NCBI GenBank assembly: GCA_934565415.1
Contig: CAKTHQ010000001.1
Span: forward strand, 1 to 64,000
From: an uncultured Oscillospiraceae bacterium
Lineage (GTDB): Bacteria > Bacillota > Clostridia > Oscillospirales > Oscillospiraceae
Direction of reading: 5' to 3'
DNA: 64,000 nt
A program made the position numbers and the translations under genes. The notes under the pieces were generated by a model. That model did not search any database and was not told the origin of the DNA. It saw only the letters and a program-made list of their open reading frames with translations. Numbering within the stretch: position 1 is the stretch's first letter; each line of letters opens with the position of its first letter. Below, piece by piece: positions 25,361 through 33,987 of this stretch.

Positions 25361-27097
25361 CTAAGGGTTCCCGGATTTGCCCAGACGGCAGACCGTCAGA
25401 AGCAGCAGCACCGGCACCCCGCATACCAGGGGGAAACCGTAGCGGAACTCCGCAAACACCGGCGTTCCGACGGCCAGCAGCAGCACCACCGCCAAAAAGG
25501 GCAGCGCCGCCAGGGTCATTGCCGGGTCCTTTTGCACCCGCCCCACAAACAGGCAGCCCAGGCACGCCCAGAAATAAAGCCCCAGGCACAAAGGGAGCCT
25601 GGTCAGATAGGAGCTTTCCCATACATTCAGGTATTGTATCACCAGGGATTGGAGCCTGGATACCTTCGGCTCCACGGAAAGGCCCCAGGGGTTGCCGTCA
25701 ATTTTGATGTTCCACCGGTCATAGGCATGGCCACCCTCCCAATAGCCCTTGGTCTGCTCGGACCAGGCCTGCAAATAGGCCAGCGGATAGCGAAGGCCCA
25801 GCCGGAAGTAGAGGCGCAAATATTGGAGCCAATTGCTTTGCAGGGCCTCTGCATTCCCTTTTTGCAGAATCAGCTGCTTTAAGGGGTCCACGCTGAAGCT
25901 TTTGTAGGCCTCCGCCGCCTCCTCCAGGTCTACCACCTGGCCCAAAAGGTCCCGATCCTCCTGGGAAAGGGAATAATCCTCGCTGATCAGATAGCCGATC
26001 TGCTGCAAGGGTACGGACAAGGGCTCCAGGGAGCCGGACTTTTCAATGCCGAAGCAGGACAGCAGGGGAAACACCAGAATATACCCCAGAACCGCCACCC
26101 CGGACAGGGACAGCAGCAGCTTCTTTTGGTCCTTTCCCACCAGCAGCAGCCCAAAAAGCAGCACCACCGCCAGGTCCAGTACTCCGTTTACCCGCATAAG
26201 GCACATGGCCAGAGCGCTGAAGCCCCCCAAAGGCGCGGCCCCTTTGGCCCCCCGCACCGTCCGGTACATGGCCAGGGCAAAGGTCATTACCGCCCCGCTG
26301 AACAGCACATCCTTCCACATGGTAAAGCTGTACATAAAGAACATGGGGCTTACCAGGTAAAAGGCCGCCAGCAAAACGGACGCCCATTTGCACCGGGTCT
26401 CCTGCCACAGCACATACACCCCATAGGCAAAGCAGGCCGACATGACCGTTACGGAAAACTGGCTGTAAAATGCCACCCCCATGGACATATCCCCCGTCAG
26501 CGCCAGCCCCAGCCTGTATATCAGGCCAATGAGCTGGGTATGGTAGAAGGGGTTGGTATTGGACGGGGCATTGATTCCCGTAATTTCCTTGAGCTGATTG
26601 ATGTTGTCCACGCTGAGAATGCCCGGGTAAAAGGCCAGCCACAGAACCAGGCTGTACCCGGCAAGCAGCAGCAGCCAAACGGCAAAAAAGACCTTTGCGC
26701 CATCCTTTTTCCCGGGCTTTTTTTCTTTGCCGCCCCCTTGCTCCGACAGGGCAAAGAGCGCCAGAAATATATTCCGGAAGGTAATCCAGCTGCCGGCGGT
26801 CACCAGTGCCAGCCCAAACAGCCGGGTCAGGTTCATGCTGAGAAAATAGGGCCAGGGCCACAAAATCCGGGAGATATTGCCCAGTACCACGCAGGCCGTC
26901 AGCAGAGCCGTAAAGCCATTTATGAGGCGGCCATTGGGCATTTGCGGCCGGGTATGCCCCAGATAGGTCCAGCTGAACAGCCCCAGGCAGAGCACGGCAA
27001 GATAGGCACTGAATTCTCCCGCCGTATTCTGCATCCACAGGCCCCACAAAAGCGTCAGGCCCAGCTCCCAAAACCGGAAAGCACGCTTATTTTTCAT
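25361..27097 (-). CDS. Polytopic membrane protein, DUF6020-like
   Basis: 578 residues with about twelve hydrophobic segments. A short cytoplasmic loop rich in Gly/Lys (about 120-132) is followed by FYPGILSVDNINQL, a conserved-looking loop after a membrane helix, as in membrane glycosyltransferase-like families. A large loop at about 360-450 is probably outside. It overlaps the preceding membrane protein gene by 11 nt. Transferase activity is a guess from topology; no catalytic residue can be named. Confidence 0.65.
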   Translation of the reverse strand: MKNKRAFRFWELGLTLLWGLWMQNTAGEFSAYLAVLCLGLFSWTYLGHTRPQMPNGRLINGFTALLTACVVLGNISRILWPWPYFLSMNLTRLFGLALVTAGSWITFRNIFLALFALSEQGGGKEKKPGKKDGAKVFFAVWLLLLAGYSLVLWLAFYPGILSVDNINQLKEITGINAPSNTNPFYHTQLIGLIYRLGLALTGDMSMGVAFYSQFSVTVMSACFAYGVYVLWQETRCKWASVLLAAFYLVSPMFFMYSFTMWKDVLFSGAVMTFALAMYRTVRGAKGAAPLGGFSALAMCLMRVNGVLDLAVVLLFGLLLVGKDQKKLLLSLSGVAVLGYILVFPLLSCFGIEKSGSLEPLSVPLQQIGYLISEDYSLSQEDRDLLGQVVDLEEAAEAYKSFSVDPLKQLILQKGNAEALQSNWLQYLRLYFRLGLRYPLAYLQAWSEQTKGYWEGGHAYDRWNIKIDGNPWGLSVEPKVSRLQSLVIQYLNVWESSYLTRLPLCLGLYFWACLGCLFVGRVQKDPAMTLAALPFLAVVLLLAVGTPVFAEFRYGFPLVCGVPVLLLLTVCRLGKSGNP

Positions 27098-28355
27098 AGC
27101 CGCGCCCCCTTTGCAGGCTTACGCCTACCATACAGCCCAGGGCCATCACCGTAACCGCCAGGTCCCGGTGGGTCATATAGGCATGGATCATGGAGTGGTT
27201 TTTCACGCAGAAGTACCAGACCATGGGAAGCAGGGCGCACAGCGCCAGAGGCACCAGACTCCCGGCAGACAGGGAAAGCTTATATTTTTTGACAACCAGC
27301 AGATAGAGCACCCCTACTGCCAAAAGGAGCACCAGCAGCTTCATGGCGGGATTTACATAGTTCTGTAAATTCTGCCACAGCACCGTGAAAAATTCCACAG
27401 TCTTTCCGCCGTCTGTGGAAGAGATCCGGCCGGCTACATTCTGCAATGCATCTGAAATCACATTCTGATCCGTTAAAATGCTGGCAATCACCCATTTCCC
27501 GGCCCACATCCCGCCGTAGCCCACAGCCCAGGCTGTGGAATTGCGGAGCATAATTCCGATTTTTTTCCACAGGCTGTCCTCACTGAGCATCACTTCCGTA
27601 AGCAGCAGCATTCCCAAGGCCGCCACGGGGTAGGTGAGGAAATCAAAGAATCCGATGCCGATGCCCAGCCAGAGATACAGCAGGCACCCGTATTTTTTCC
27701 GGTCCGTCCGGAACGCAAGCAGCACGGCGCAGCTCAAAAGGGTCAGTACCGCTACATCCGTATACTGGAAGCACAGCGCCGTACTGATGGGGTTCAGGCA
27801 CAGCAGGGCCGCCCCCATGGGCAGGGCCAGCCGGAACCCCTTGCGCTTATAGCAAAGCCCCAGCACCGCCGCCGCCAGCAGCAGCTGCACCGTCATATTT
27901 AACAGCCGCAGGTCCGAGGGGGTGAAAAACAGCAGCAGGGGCTTTAAAAGCAGCAGATACCCGTGCCAGTACCGGGCATAGGTTACAATGCGGCCATCCT
28001 CGCGCCCCTGGGCATACTGGGATAGGGAATCCACCGGCACCATATCTCCGGGCGTAAACTCCATCCTGGGATTGGTCAAGGCATCCTGCAAAGGGTTCCC
28101 GGTCCCCTCAAAAATAGCGTTGGACAGCATCAGAGCGTCCGTAAAGCCGTCCAGCTCCGTGCCATTGTGATAAGGGGCCCACTGGTACCGGTCCCCCTCC
28201 GCCAGAAGATAGGGGAGGCTGATTGACACATTGTGCCGCATCCGTCGGGTTGGCAGCGCATACACCGCGGTCAGCAGCACCACCCCCGCCAGAATGGCCG
28301 CCAGCAGGGAACCCACCGACAGCCCCAGCAGGGAAAACACATCTTTCTTTTTCAC
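27087..28355 (-). CDS. Polytopic membrane protein, glycosyltransferase-like topology
   Basis: 422 residues from a GTG at 28355 with AAAGGAG eight bases ahead; the longer frame upstream has no ribosome site. One N-terminal helix is followed by an extracytoplasmic stretch of about 110 residues and then about eight helices. The overall plan resembles membrane proteins of cell-envelope polysaccharide synthesis. It is coupled to the DUF6020-like gene. I do not recognise a specific family. Confidence 0.6.
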   Translation of the reverse strand: MKKKDVFSLLGLSVGSLLAAILAGVVLLTAVYALPTRRMRHNVSISLPYLLAEGDRYQWAPYHNGTELDGFTDALMLSNAIFEGTGNPLQDALTNPRMEFTPGDMVPVDSLSQYAQGREDGRIVTYARYWHGYLLLLKPLLLFFTPSDLRLLNMTVQLLLAAAVLGLCYKRKGFRLALPMGAALLCLNPISTALCFQYTDVAVLTLLSCAVLLAFRTDRKKYGCLLYLWLGIGIGFFDFLTYPVAALGMLLLTEVMLSEDSLWKKIGIMLRNSTAWAVGYGGMWAGKWVIASILTDQNVISDALQNVAGRISSTDGGKTVEFFTVLWQNLQNYVNPAMKLLVLLLAVGVLYLLVVKKYKLSLSAGSLVPLALCALLPMVWYFCVKNHSMIHAYMTHRDLAVTVMALGCMVGVSLQRGRGYEK

Positions 28356-28616
28356 TTTCTTTTCTCCTTTGCAGAGCTTTTCCACTATCTTATCACAAGC
28401 CGCAGGGAAAAACCAGAGGAAAATAGGGGGCGGAAGCAAAGCGAAAACCTTCTCCTGGGAGAAGGCGGCACGGCAAATCCCCATTTCTCTGCTTATAGCC
28501 CACAATACTGTCAACTTGTTATGTTATCTTATATGGAAAAACTCTCGATTTTTTCCACAGACTGTTTCACAATTGTGGAGAAAAACTGTGAAATGCGGTT
28601 TTTAACATTCTCTACC
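28356..28616. other. Gene-free stretch with DnaA-box-like motifs
   Basis: No gene seen. TTTTCCACAG (28551-28560), TTGTGGAGAA (28573-28582) and CTGTGAAA (28586-28593) resemble degenerate DnaA boxes in both orientations. Confidence 0.4.
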
Positions 28617-28811
28617 GTAGGGGCAGCTGCCAGCCGCCAGAAGGTATCGGAACAAAAGCGGTACGATGAATGGCAGGCACCGAATGAAGGTACGCTCTTT
28701 CCCCCCTCCTGCGTGGAGGGGGGAAAGGGGATTTTTCCGCCCATCAGCTGGTCCCATTCATCATGCCGGTTTGTACCGGTAAACTTTCGGGCGGCTGGCA
28801 GCCGCCCCTAC
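28617..28811. repeat. MITE-like element with 22-bp terminal inverted repeats, containing a family 5 copy
   Basis: GTAGGGGCAGCTGCCAGCCG... (28617-28638) and its reverse complement (28790-28811) differ at one position. Inside lies a second inverted repeat bounded by GATGAATGG (28665-28673) and CCATTCATC (28754-28762), which occurs on its own at 36241-36332. No ORF of note. Confidence 0.75.
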
Positions 28812-28819
28812 GATTTCCT

Positions 28820-29030
28820 TTTTTCCACAAAAAAATTCCACAGCCTTATCACAAACTGTGGAGAGTTTTTCGCTGTTTTCCAGGAAGGGCAGGGGATAGG
28901 ACTATGGTATATTCTTATTTTCCGCGTCATAGAATCTGATTTCACAGGCATAACCCTGGTTTTCCACCGCTCTTCCACAGTTATCCACAAAAATTATCCA
29001 CAGCTGTGGAAACAGCTGTGGATAATTCCT
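28820..29030. other. DnaA-box cluster between nfnB and a membrane-protein operon
   Basis: Three perfect TTATCCACA boxes: 28981-28989 and 28994-29002 on the plus strand, 29017-29025 on the minus strand; TGTGGAAAC at 29005-29013 is a near match. Looser boxes at 28821-28829, 28846-28854 and 28971-28979. The surroundings are A+T-rich. It lies about 18 kb from dnaA. Confidence 0.65.
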
Positions 29031-29044
29031 GGGATTTTTGAAAA

Positions 29045-30430
29045 TTACTTATTCTGCAGGTAAGCATCGATGGCGGCAGCGCCCTTCTTGCCGGCACCCA
29101 TAGCCAGGATAACGGTAGCAGCGCCGGTAACGGCATCGCCGCCGGCAAAGACGCCCTCGCGGGTGGTCATTTCGTTCTCGTTGACGATGAGGCCGCCCTT
29201 CTTGTTGGTCTCCAGGCCGGGAGTGGTGGAGCGGATCAGGGGGTTGGGGGTGGTGCCCAGAGCCATGATGACGGTATCCACATCCAGCACGAACTCGCTG
29301 CCGGGGATCTCCACGGGGCGGCGGCGGCCGGAGGCATCTGGCTCACCCAGCTCCATGCGGACGCACTTGATGCCGCAGACACGGCCGTCCTCGTCGCCCA
29401 GAATCTCTACGGGGTTGCACAGGGTCTTGAACTCGATGCCCTCTTCCTTGGCGTGGTGCTGCTCTTCCTTCCGGGCGGGCATTTCGGCCTCGCCGCGGCG
29501 GTAGACGATGTACACCTTGTCGGCGCCCAGACGCATGGCGCAGCGGGCACCGTCCATAGCCACGTTGCCGCCGCCCACAACGGCCACGGCCTTGGACTTG
29601 ATGACGGGGGTATCGGAATCGGGATCGTAGGCCTTCATCAGGTTGGTACGGGTCAGGTACTCATTGGCGGACATAACGCCCTTCAGGCTCTCGCCGGGAA
29701 TGTGCATGAACATGGGCAGACCGGCGCCGGAGCCCACGAATACGGCCTGGTAGCCCATGTCGAACAGCTCGTCGATGGTCAGAACCCGGCCGATGACCAT
29801 GTTGGTCATGACTTCTACGCCCTGGGCCTTCAGCTTCTCCACCTCGTTGGCAACGATTGCCTTGGGCAGACGGAATTCGGGAATGCCGTATACCAGCACG
29901 CCGCCGGCGGTATGCAGAGCCTCGAAAATAGAGACCTGATAGCCCTTCTTGGCCAGGTCGCTGGCGGCGGTCAGGCCGGCAGGGCCGGAACCCACAACGG
30001 CCACCTTCTTGCCGTTGGGCTCAGCCTTCTCTGGCATGGCGTTCACATTTTCCCGGTACCAGTCGGCGACAAAGCGCTCCAGACGGCCGATGGCCACAGG
30101 CTCGCCCTTGACGCCCCGGACACACTTGCTCTCGCACTGGGTCTCCTGGGGGCAGACACGGCCGGAAAGGGCAGGCAGGGCATTGGTGGAGGTGATGATT
30201 TCGTAGGCAGCCTTAAAGTCGCCCTGGGCTACCTGGTGAATGAACTCAGGAATCCGGACATTGACGGGGCAGCCCTCTACGCACTTGGGGTTCTTACAGT
30301 TAAGGCAGCGTCCTGCCTCTTCCTTGGCCATCTCTTCGGTATAGCCCAGGGATACTTCCTTAAAGTTGCGGGCACGGACCTTGGGATCCTGCTCGGGCAT
30401 AGGAGTCTTGGTCAGAGTCATATTTGCCAT
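29045..30430 (-). CDS. gltA: NfnB-type NADPH-dependent ferredoxin:NADP oxidoreductase large subunit (GltA-like)
   Basis: 461 residues. Cysteine sets in RCLNCKNPKCVEGCP and CPQETQCESKC bind two [4Fe-4S] clusters. VVGSGPAGLTAA (about 145-156) binds FAD and AVVGGGNVAMDGA (about 285-297) binds NADPH. Sequence databases often call it glutamate synthase small subunit, but no gltB is near, and the gene 15 nt upstream encodes the NfnA partner. Together they should form the flavin-bifurcating transhydrogenase NfnAB that links NADH, NADPH and ferredoxin. Confidence 0.92.
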   Translation of the reverse strand: MANMTLTKTPMPEQDPKVRARNFKEVSLGYTEEMAKEEAGRCLNCKNPKCVEGCPVNVRIPEFIHQVAQGDFKAAYEIITSTNALPALSGRVCPQETQCESKCVRGVKGEPVAIGRLERFVADWYRENVNAMPEKAEPNGKKVAVVGSGPAGLTAASDLAKKGYQVSIFEALHTAGGVLVYGIPEFRLPKAIVANEVEKLKAQGVEVMTNMVIGRVLTIDELFDMGYQAVFVGSGAGLPMFMHIPGESLKGVMSANEYLTRTNLMKAYDPDSDTPVIKSKAVAVVGGGNVAMDGARCAMRLGADKVYIVYRRGEAEMPARKEEQHHAKEEGIEFKTLCNPVEILGDEDGRVCGIKCVRMELGEPDASGRRRPVEIPGSEFVLDVDTVIMALGTTPNPLIRSTTPGLETNKKGGLIVNENEMTTREGVFAGGDAVTGAATVILAMGAGKKGAAAIDAYLQNK

Positions 30431-30445
30431 TTTCTGTTTCCTCCC

Positions 30446-31300
30446 TTACTTAATGAGCGCCTTGCCCATGGCTTCCATCCGGCAGACATGGTCCTTGGCA
30501 ACTTCGGCTTCCCGCTCGCGGTAGGTGCCGTTCCGGCTCATGAGCTCCGCATAGTCCACCTTGTGGCCGTCGAACTCGGGGCCGTCCACGCAGGCGAACT
30601 TGGTCTCGCCGCCAACGGTCACACGGCAGCCGCCGCACATACCGGTGCCGTCCACCATGATGGGGTTCAGGGAAACCATGGTATGTACGCCGAAGGGCTC
30701 GGTGGTCTTGCACACAAACTTCATCATTGGCACAGGTCCAATGGCCAGAACCTCGTCATACTGGGTACCGGCCTCCAGCAGGGCCTGGAGCTTGACGGTG
30801 CCGAAGCCCTTTTCGCCGTAGGAGCCGTCGTCGGTCATCAGGTACAGATTGTCGGCGCACTCCCGGAATTCCTCCTCCAGGATGACAATGTCCTTGTTCC
30901 GGAAGCCGATAATCACGTCTACAATGGCGCCGGCCTCTTTAAACGCACGGGCAGCAGGCAGAGCAATGGCGCAGCCAACGCCGCCGCCTACAACGCACAC
31001 CCGCTTCTTGCCCTCTACATCGGTGGGCTTGCCCAGAGGGCCGACGAAGTCCCGGATGTAGTCGCCCTCGTTCAGGGCGCCCAGAGCCTTGGTGGAGAAG
31101 CCCACCTTCTGGAAGATAATGCTGACGGTGCCCTTCTCCCGGTCGTAACCGGCAATGGTCAGAGGCACACGCTCACTCTGCTCGTCAATGCGGAAAATGA
31201 TAAACTGACCGGCCTTCGCCTTTTTGGCGACGAAGGGAGCCTCGATGTCCATCAGCGTGACGGCATCGTTCAGCTCTTTCTTTCGAACGATCTTATACAT
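30446..31300 (-). CDS. nfnA: NfnA-type sulfide/dihydroorotate dehydrogenase-like FAD/NAD-binding subunit
   Basis: 284 residues: FAD-binding barrel (RVPLTIAGYD at about 55-64), NAD-binding domain (CVVGGGVGCAIALP) and C-terminal cysteines in GTGMCGGCRV and KFACVDGPEF for a [2Fe-2S] cluster. PyrK-family architecture. Upstream partner of gltA/nfnB; a consensus promoter lies at 31385-31413. Confidence 0.92.
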   Translation of the reverse strand: MYKIVRKKELNDAVTLMDIEAPFVAKKAKAGQFIIFRIDEQSERVPLTIAGYDREKGTVSIIFQKVGFSTKALGALNEGDYIRDFVGPLGKPTDVEGKKRVCVVGGGVGCAIALPAARAFKEAGAIVDVIIGFRNKDIVILEEEFRECADNLYLMTDDGSYGEKGFGTVKLQALLEAGTQYDEVLAIGPVPMMKFVCKTTEPFGVHTMVSLNPIMVDGTGMCGGCRVTVGGETKFACVDGPEFDGHKVDYAELMSRNGTYREREAEVAKDHVCRMEAMGKALIK

Positions 31301-31384
31301 AACGCAACCACCCTTTTATAAATAATCAATTGCCTTGACTGGGACCTGTGGGGACTCCTTACCCCATTCGGTGCCATTGTACTT

Positions 31385-31413
31385 ATTATAAGTTCATTCT
31401 ACGCATTTGTCAA
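31385..31413 (-). promoter_or_regulatory. nfnAB promoter
   Basis: Perfect TTGACA and TATAAT on the minus strand with a 17-nt spacer; leader about 80 nt. Confidence 0.85.
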
Positions 31414-31507
31414 AACAATTCTTTTCTTTTTGGTAATATCGCAGATTTTTCGTGCCGTTTCGGGCATTTTTCTCCCCAGAGGGCAGGGGTGGCAAAGGCA
31501 GAAAGTT

Positions 31508-31537
31508 ATAAAAAAAGCCGCCCATATAAGAGCGGCT
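31508..31537 (-). terminator. mscL terminator
   Basis: AGCCGC (31516-31521) with GCGGCT (31532-31537), followed on the minus strand by a run of seven T. Confidence 0.8.
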
Positions 31538-31547
31538 CTATAGGTGA

Positions 31548-32006
31548 TTATTTTTCCTTCAGCAGGTCCCGAATCTCGGTAAGCAGCAGCTCTTCCCTGG
31601 AAGGCTCCGGCTCTTTGACGGGTTCCGGGGCAGCTTCTTCCTTCTTTTTGCCAAGCTCTGTCAGCTTGTTCAGGCCCTTTACCAGGAAGAAGACCACCAA
31701 AGCCAGAATGAGGAAATTGATCACGGCGGAAATAAAGTTGCCGTAGTTCAGGGTATTCTGAATCACCCGGCCGTTTTCATCCAGCTTTTCCGCAAACAGC
31801 CGGGGGAGAACCAGCTTCATTTCGGAAAAATCCACACCGCCGATGAAAATGGACACAATGGGCATAATCACATCGTCCGTCAGGCTTTTTGTAATCGTGG
31901 AAAAGGCGGCTCCGATAATGGTACCAACGGCCAGGGCCATAGCGTTGCCCTTGATGGCAAAGGCCGCAAACTCATCCAGCCACTTGGGCTTTTTGATTTT
32001 ATCCAT
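31548..32006 (-). CDS. mscL: Large-conductance mechanosensitive channel
   Basis: 152 residues. Two transmembrane helices (about 14-45, with the AVGTIIGAAF pore-helix motif, and about 90-112) and a charged C-terminal helix after a Pro/Glu linker. Opens on membrane tension to release solutes during hypo-osmotic shock. Single leftward gene with its own terminator; upstream lies the large palindrome. Confidence 0.96.
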   Translation of the reverse strand: MDKIKKPKWLDEFAAFAIKGNAMALAVGTIIGAAFSTITKSLTDDVIMPIVSIFIGGVDFSEMKLVLPRLFAEKLDENGRVIQNTLNYGNFISAVINFLILALVVFFLVKGLNKLTELGKKKEEAAPEPVKEPEPSREELLLTEIRDLLKEK

Positions 32007-32108
32007 AATGTACGCTCCTTTTCAGATTTTAAGATATAGGGTTGCATATACCATGAAAATATGGTTCTTCTGGCTTCGTTTGGACCGGGCCGGTACCGCA
32101 TTTTGGTA

Positions 32109-32575
32109 CTGGACCCTCCGGGGGATTCTTTCTTGTCCCGCCAAGAAAGAATGAAAGAATGCGGCTTAAGGAGGGGCATTGAGGTTTCGTTCCCGCTCAA
32201 AGCCATCCCCTCCTTAAGAATCCTCCCCCGTCGGCACATTCAACGTACTACTGAAAACCGTACTTTGAAAAGGTAAAAATTCCAAGTGCTTGTAACAAGG
32301 TTTTGGCCTTCTACGTTGTTCCAACCGGCCGGGTCTTTATAAATAAGACCCGGTCCGCTGCTTATTTTCTGCTGGCCGAAACATTGTTACCAATCTTGCC
32401 ATTATCCAGCTGTTCAGACACGGTTTTGAGCGCTTGGTTGAATGTGCCGCCGGAGAGGGGTCCTTAGGGGGGAGGCGGCTTCGAGCGGGAACGAGACCTC
32501 AGCGCTCCCCCCTAAGCCGCATTCTTATCGATTTTCTTGGCGGGACAAGAAAATCGCCGCCGGAGGCATACCCAG
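32109..32575. repeat. Large near-palindrome made of two inverted double-hairpin units
   Basis: Left arm (about 32109-32341) and right arm (about 32342-32575) align as reverse complements over almost their whole length. Each arm has hairpin 1 with an 11-bp stem and loop TCCCGC (32125-32152; 32529-32556) and hairpin 2 with a 12-bp stem (32165-32218; 32463-32516). Stems differ between the arms by compensatory changes while loops stay the same. The centre is CCGGGTCTT / AAGACCCGG (32329-32353). It fills the serS-mscL gap. It may be a mobile repeat or a pair of convergent structured RNAs. Confidence 0.75.
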
Positions 32576-32629
32576 CTTCCGAAACAGACAAGCTTCGTTC
32601 AACCCGGAAACCCCCACAAGTTTATCTTC

Positions 32630-33961
32630 TTATTTTTTCTTCTCAATAACTTCCATGCCGCCCATGTACTTCCGCAGCACCTCGGGGATCACCACGGAGC
32701 CGTCGGCTCTCTGGTTCTGCTCCACGATGGCGGGGAAAATACGGGAGGTGGCCAGGCCGGAGCCGTTCAGGGTGTGGACATACTCCAGCTTGCCGTCGGC
32801 CCGGCGGACACGGATGTTGCCCCGGCGGGCCTGGTAGTCCCGGGCATTGGACACGGAGGAGACCTCCTTGTAGCCGTTCATGGAGGGGATCAGGATCTCA
32901 ATGTCGTAGGTCCGGGCCATGGAGGCGGAGCAGTCACCGGCAGCCAGCTTCACAGTACGGAAGTGCAGGCCCAGACCGGCCACCAGATTCTCGGCCTTGT
33001 GGACCAGCTCTTCAAAGGCTTCGTCGGAGCCTTCCGGCAGGGTGTACTGGAACATCTCTACCTTGTTGAACTGATGGCCACGGACCATGCCCCGCTCGTC
33101 GGCCCGGTGGGAACCGGCCTCTCTGCGGAAACAGGGGGTATAGGCAAAGAACTTTTTGGGCAGGTCTGCCTCGGTGAGAATCTCATCCCGGTAAACGGAG
33201 GCCAGGGCAGCCTCGGCAGTGGGCAGCATATAGTGTACCCGGTCGTCGGTGGGGTTGGCGATCTTATAGACCTCGTCGGCAAACTTGGGGAACTGACCGG
33301 CAGTCAGGCCGCACTGGTACTCCAGCATATGGGGAGGCAGGATGAACTCATAGCCGTCGGCAATGTGGGTATCGATGAAGTAGTTCAGCAGGGCCCACTC
33401 CAGCCGGGCGCCCCGGTCCGTATAGATCCAGTTTCCGGCACCGGCCAGCTTTACGCCCCGCTCGTAGTCGATAAGGCCCAGATCCTGGCACAGGTCCACA
33501 TGGTGCTTGGGCTCAAAATCGAAGGAGTGCTTTTCGCCGATGTAGCGCAGGGGCTGGTTGTTCTCCTTGCCGCCGGGCAGCAGGTCCGGATCCGGCATAT
33601 TGGGCAGGGCCAGCATATTGGTGGTAAGCTCCTCGTCCAGGACCTTCAGCTTTTCCTTGTCGTCGGCGATTTCCTCGTCAATCTTGGTGGAAGCGGCCAT
33701 GTTGGCATTGATCTGGGCTTCCAGGGCGGAGGTATCCTCCCCGCGCTTTTCGGCGCCCTTCTTCTGGCCGAAGAGCTTGCCGTTTTCCTTGGAGAGCTTG
33801 TTCTTTTCGGCGGTCTTGGTTTCCGTATGGGTCTTCAGGGCACGGACCTGGACATCCAACTCCAGAATGCGGTCAATGATGGCGTCGCAGTCCACTTCCT
33901 TGGCCTTCATACCTGCCTTGATGGCATCGGGATTTTCCTTAATGCGCTTAATATCGATCAT
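32630..33961 (-). CDS. serS: Serine--tRNA ligase
   Basis: It charges tRNA-Ser (and tRNA-Sec where present). 443 residues: N-terminal coiled-coil arm (about 30-100) and class II catalytic core with FRREAGS (motif 2) and GSGLATSR (motif 3). GAGG lies nine bases before the ATG. Only 26 nt separate it from parB, so there is no room for a T-box and it is probably read with parAB. Confidence 0.97.
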   Translation of the reverse strand: MIDIKRIKENPDAIKAGMKAKEVDCDAIIDRILELDVQVRALKTHTETKTAEKNKLSKENGKLFGQKKGAEKRGEDTSALEAQINANMAASTKIDEEIADDKEKLKVLDEELTTNMLALPNMPDPDLLPGGKENNQPLRYIGEKHSFDFEPKHHVDLCQDLGLIDYERGVKLAGAGNWIYTDRGARLEWALLNYFIDTHIADGYEFILPPHMLEYQCGLTAGQFPKFADEVYKIANPTDDRVHYMLPTAEAALASVYRDEILTEADLPKKFFAYTPCFRREAGSHRADERGMVRGHQFNKVEMFQYTLPEGSDEAFEELVHKAENLVAGLGLHFRTVKLAAGDCSASMARTYDIEILIPSMNGYKEVSSVSNARDYQARRGNIRVRRADGKLEYVHTLNGSGLATSRIFPAIVEQNQRADGSVVIPEVLRKYMGGMEVIEKKK

Positions 33962-33987
33962 GGTTTTGTTACCTCTCTTAAAATTAG

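Noticed and set aside
29045..30430. Glutamate synthase small subunit acting with GltB
   Set aside because: No large subunit is near, and the adjacent PyrK-like gene makes the NfnAB reading more likely.
31880..32239. Short frames in both arms of the large palindrome giving similar peptides (SGNETS...SWRDKK)
   Set aside because: Differences between the two arms are not concentrated in third codon positions and instead keep stems paired, so the likeness is better explained by structure than by a protein.
32245..32434. Centre of the palindrome considered as a tRNA or other known RNA gene
   Set aside because: No cloverleaf, no CCA end and no match to a known RNA consensus by eye.
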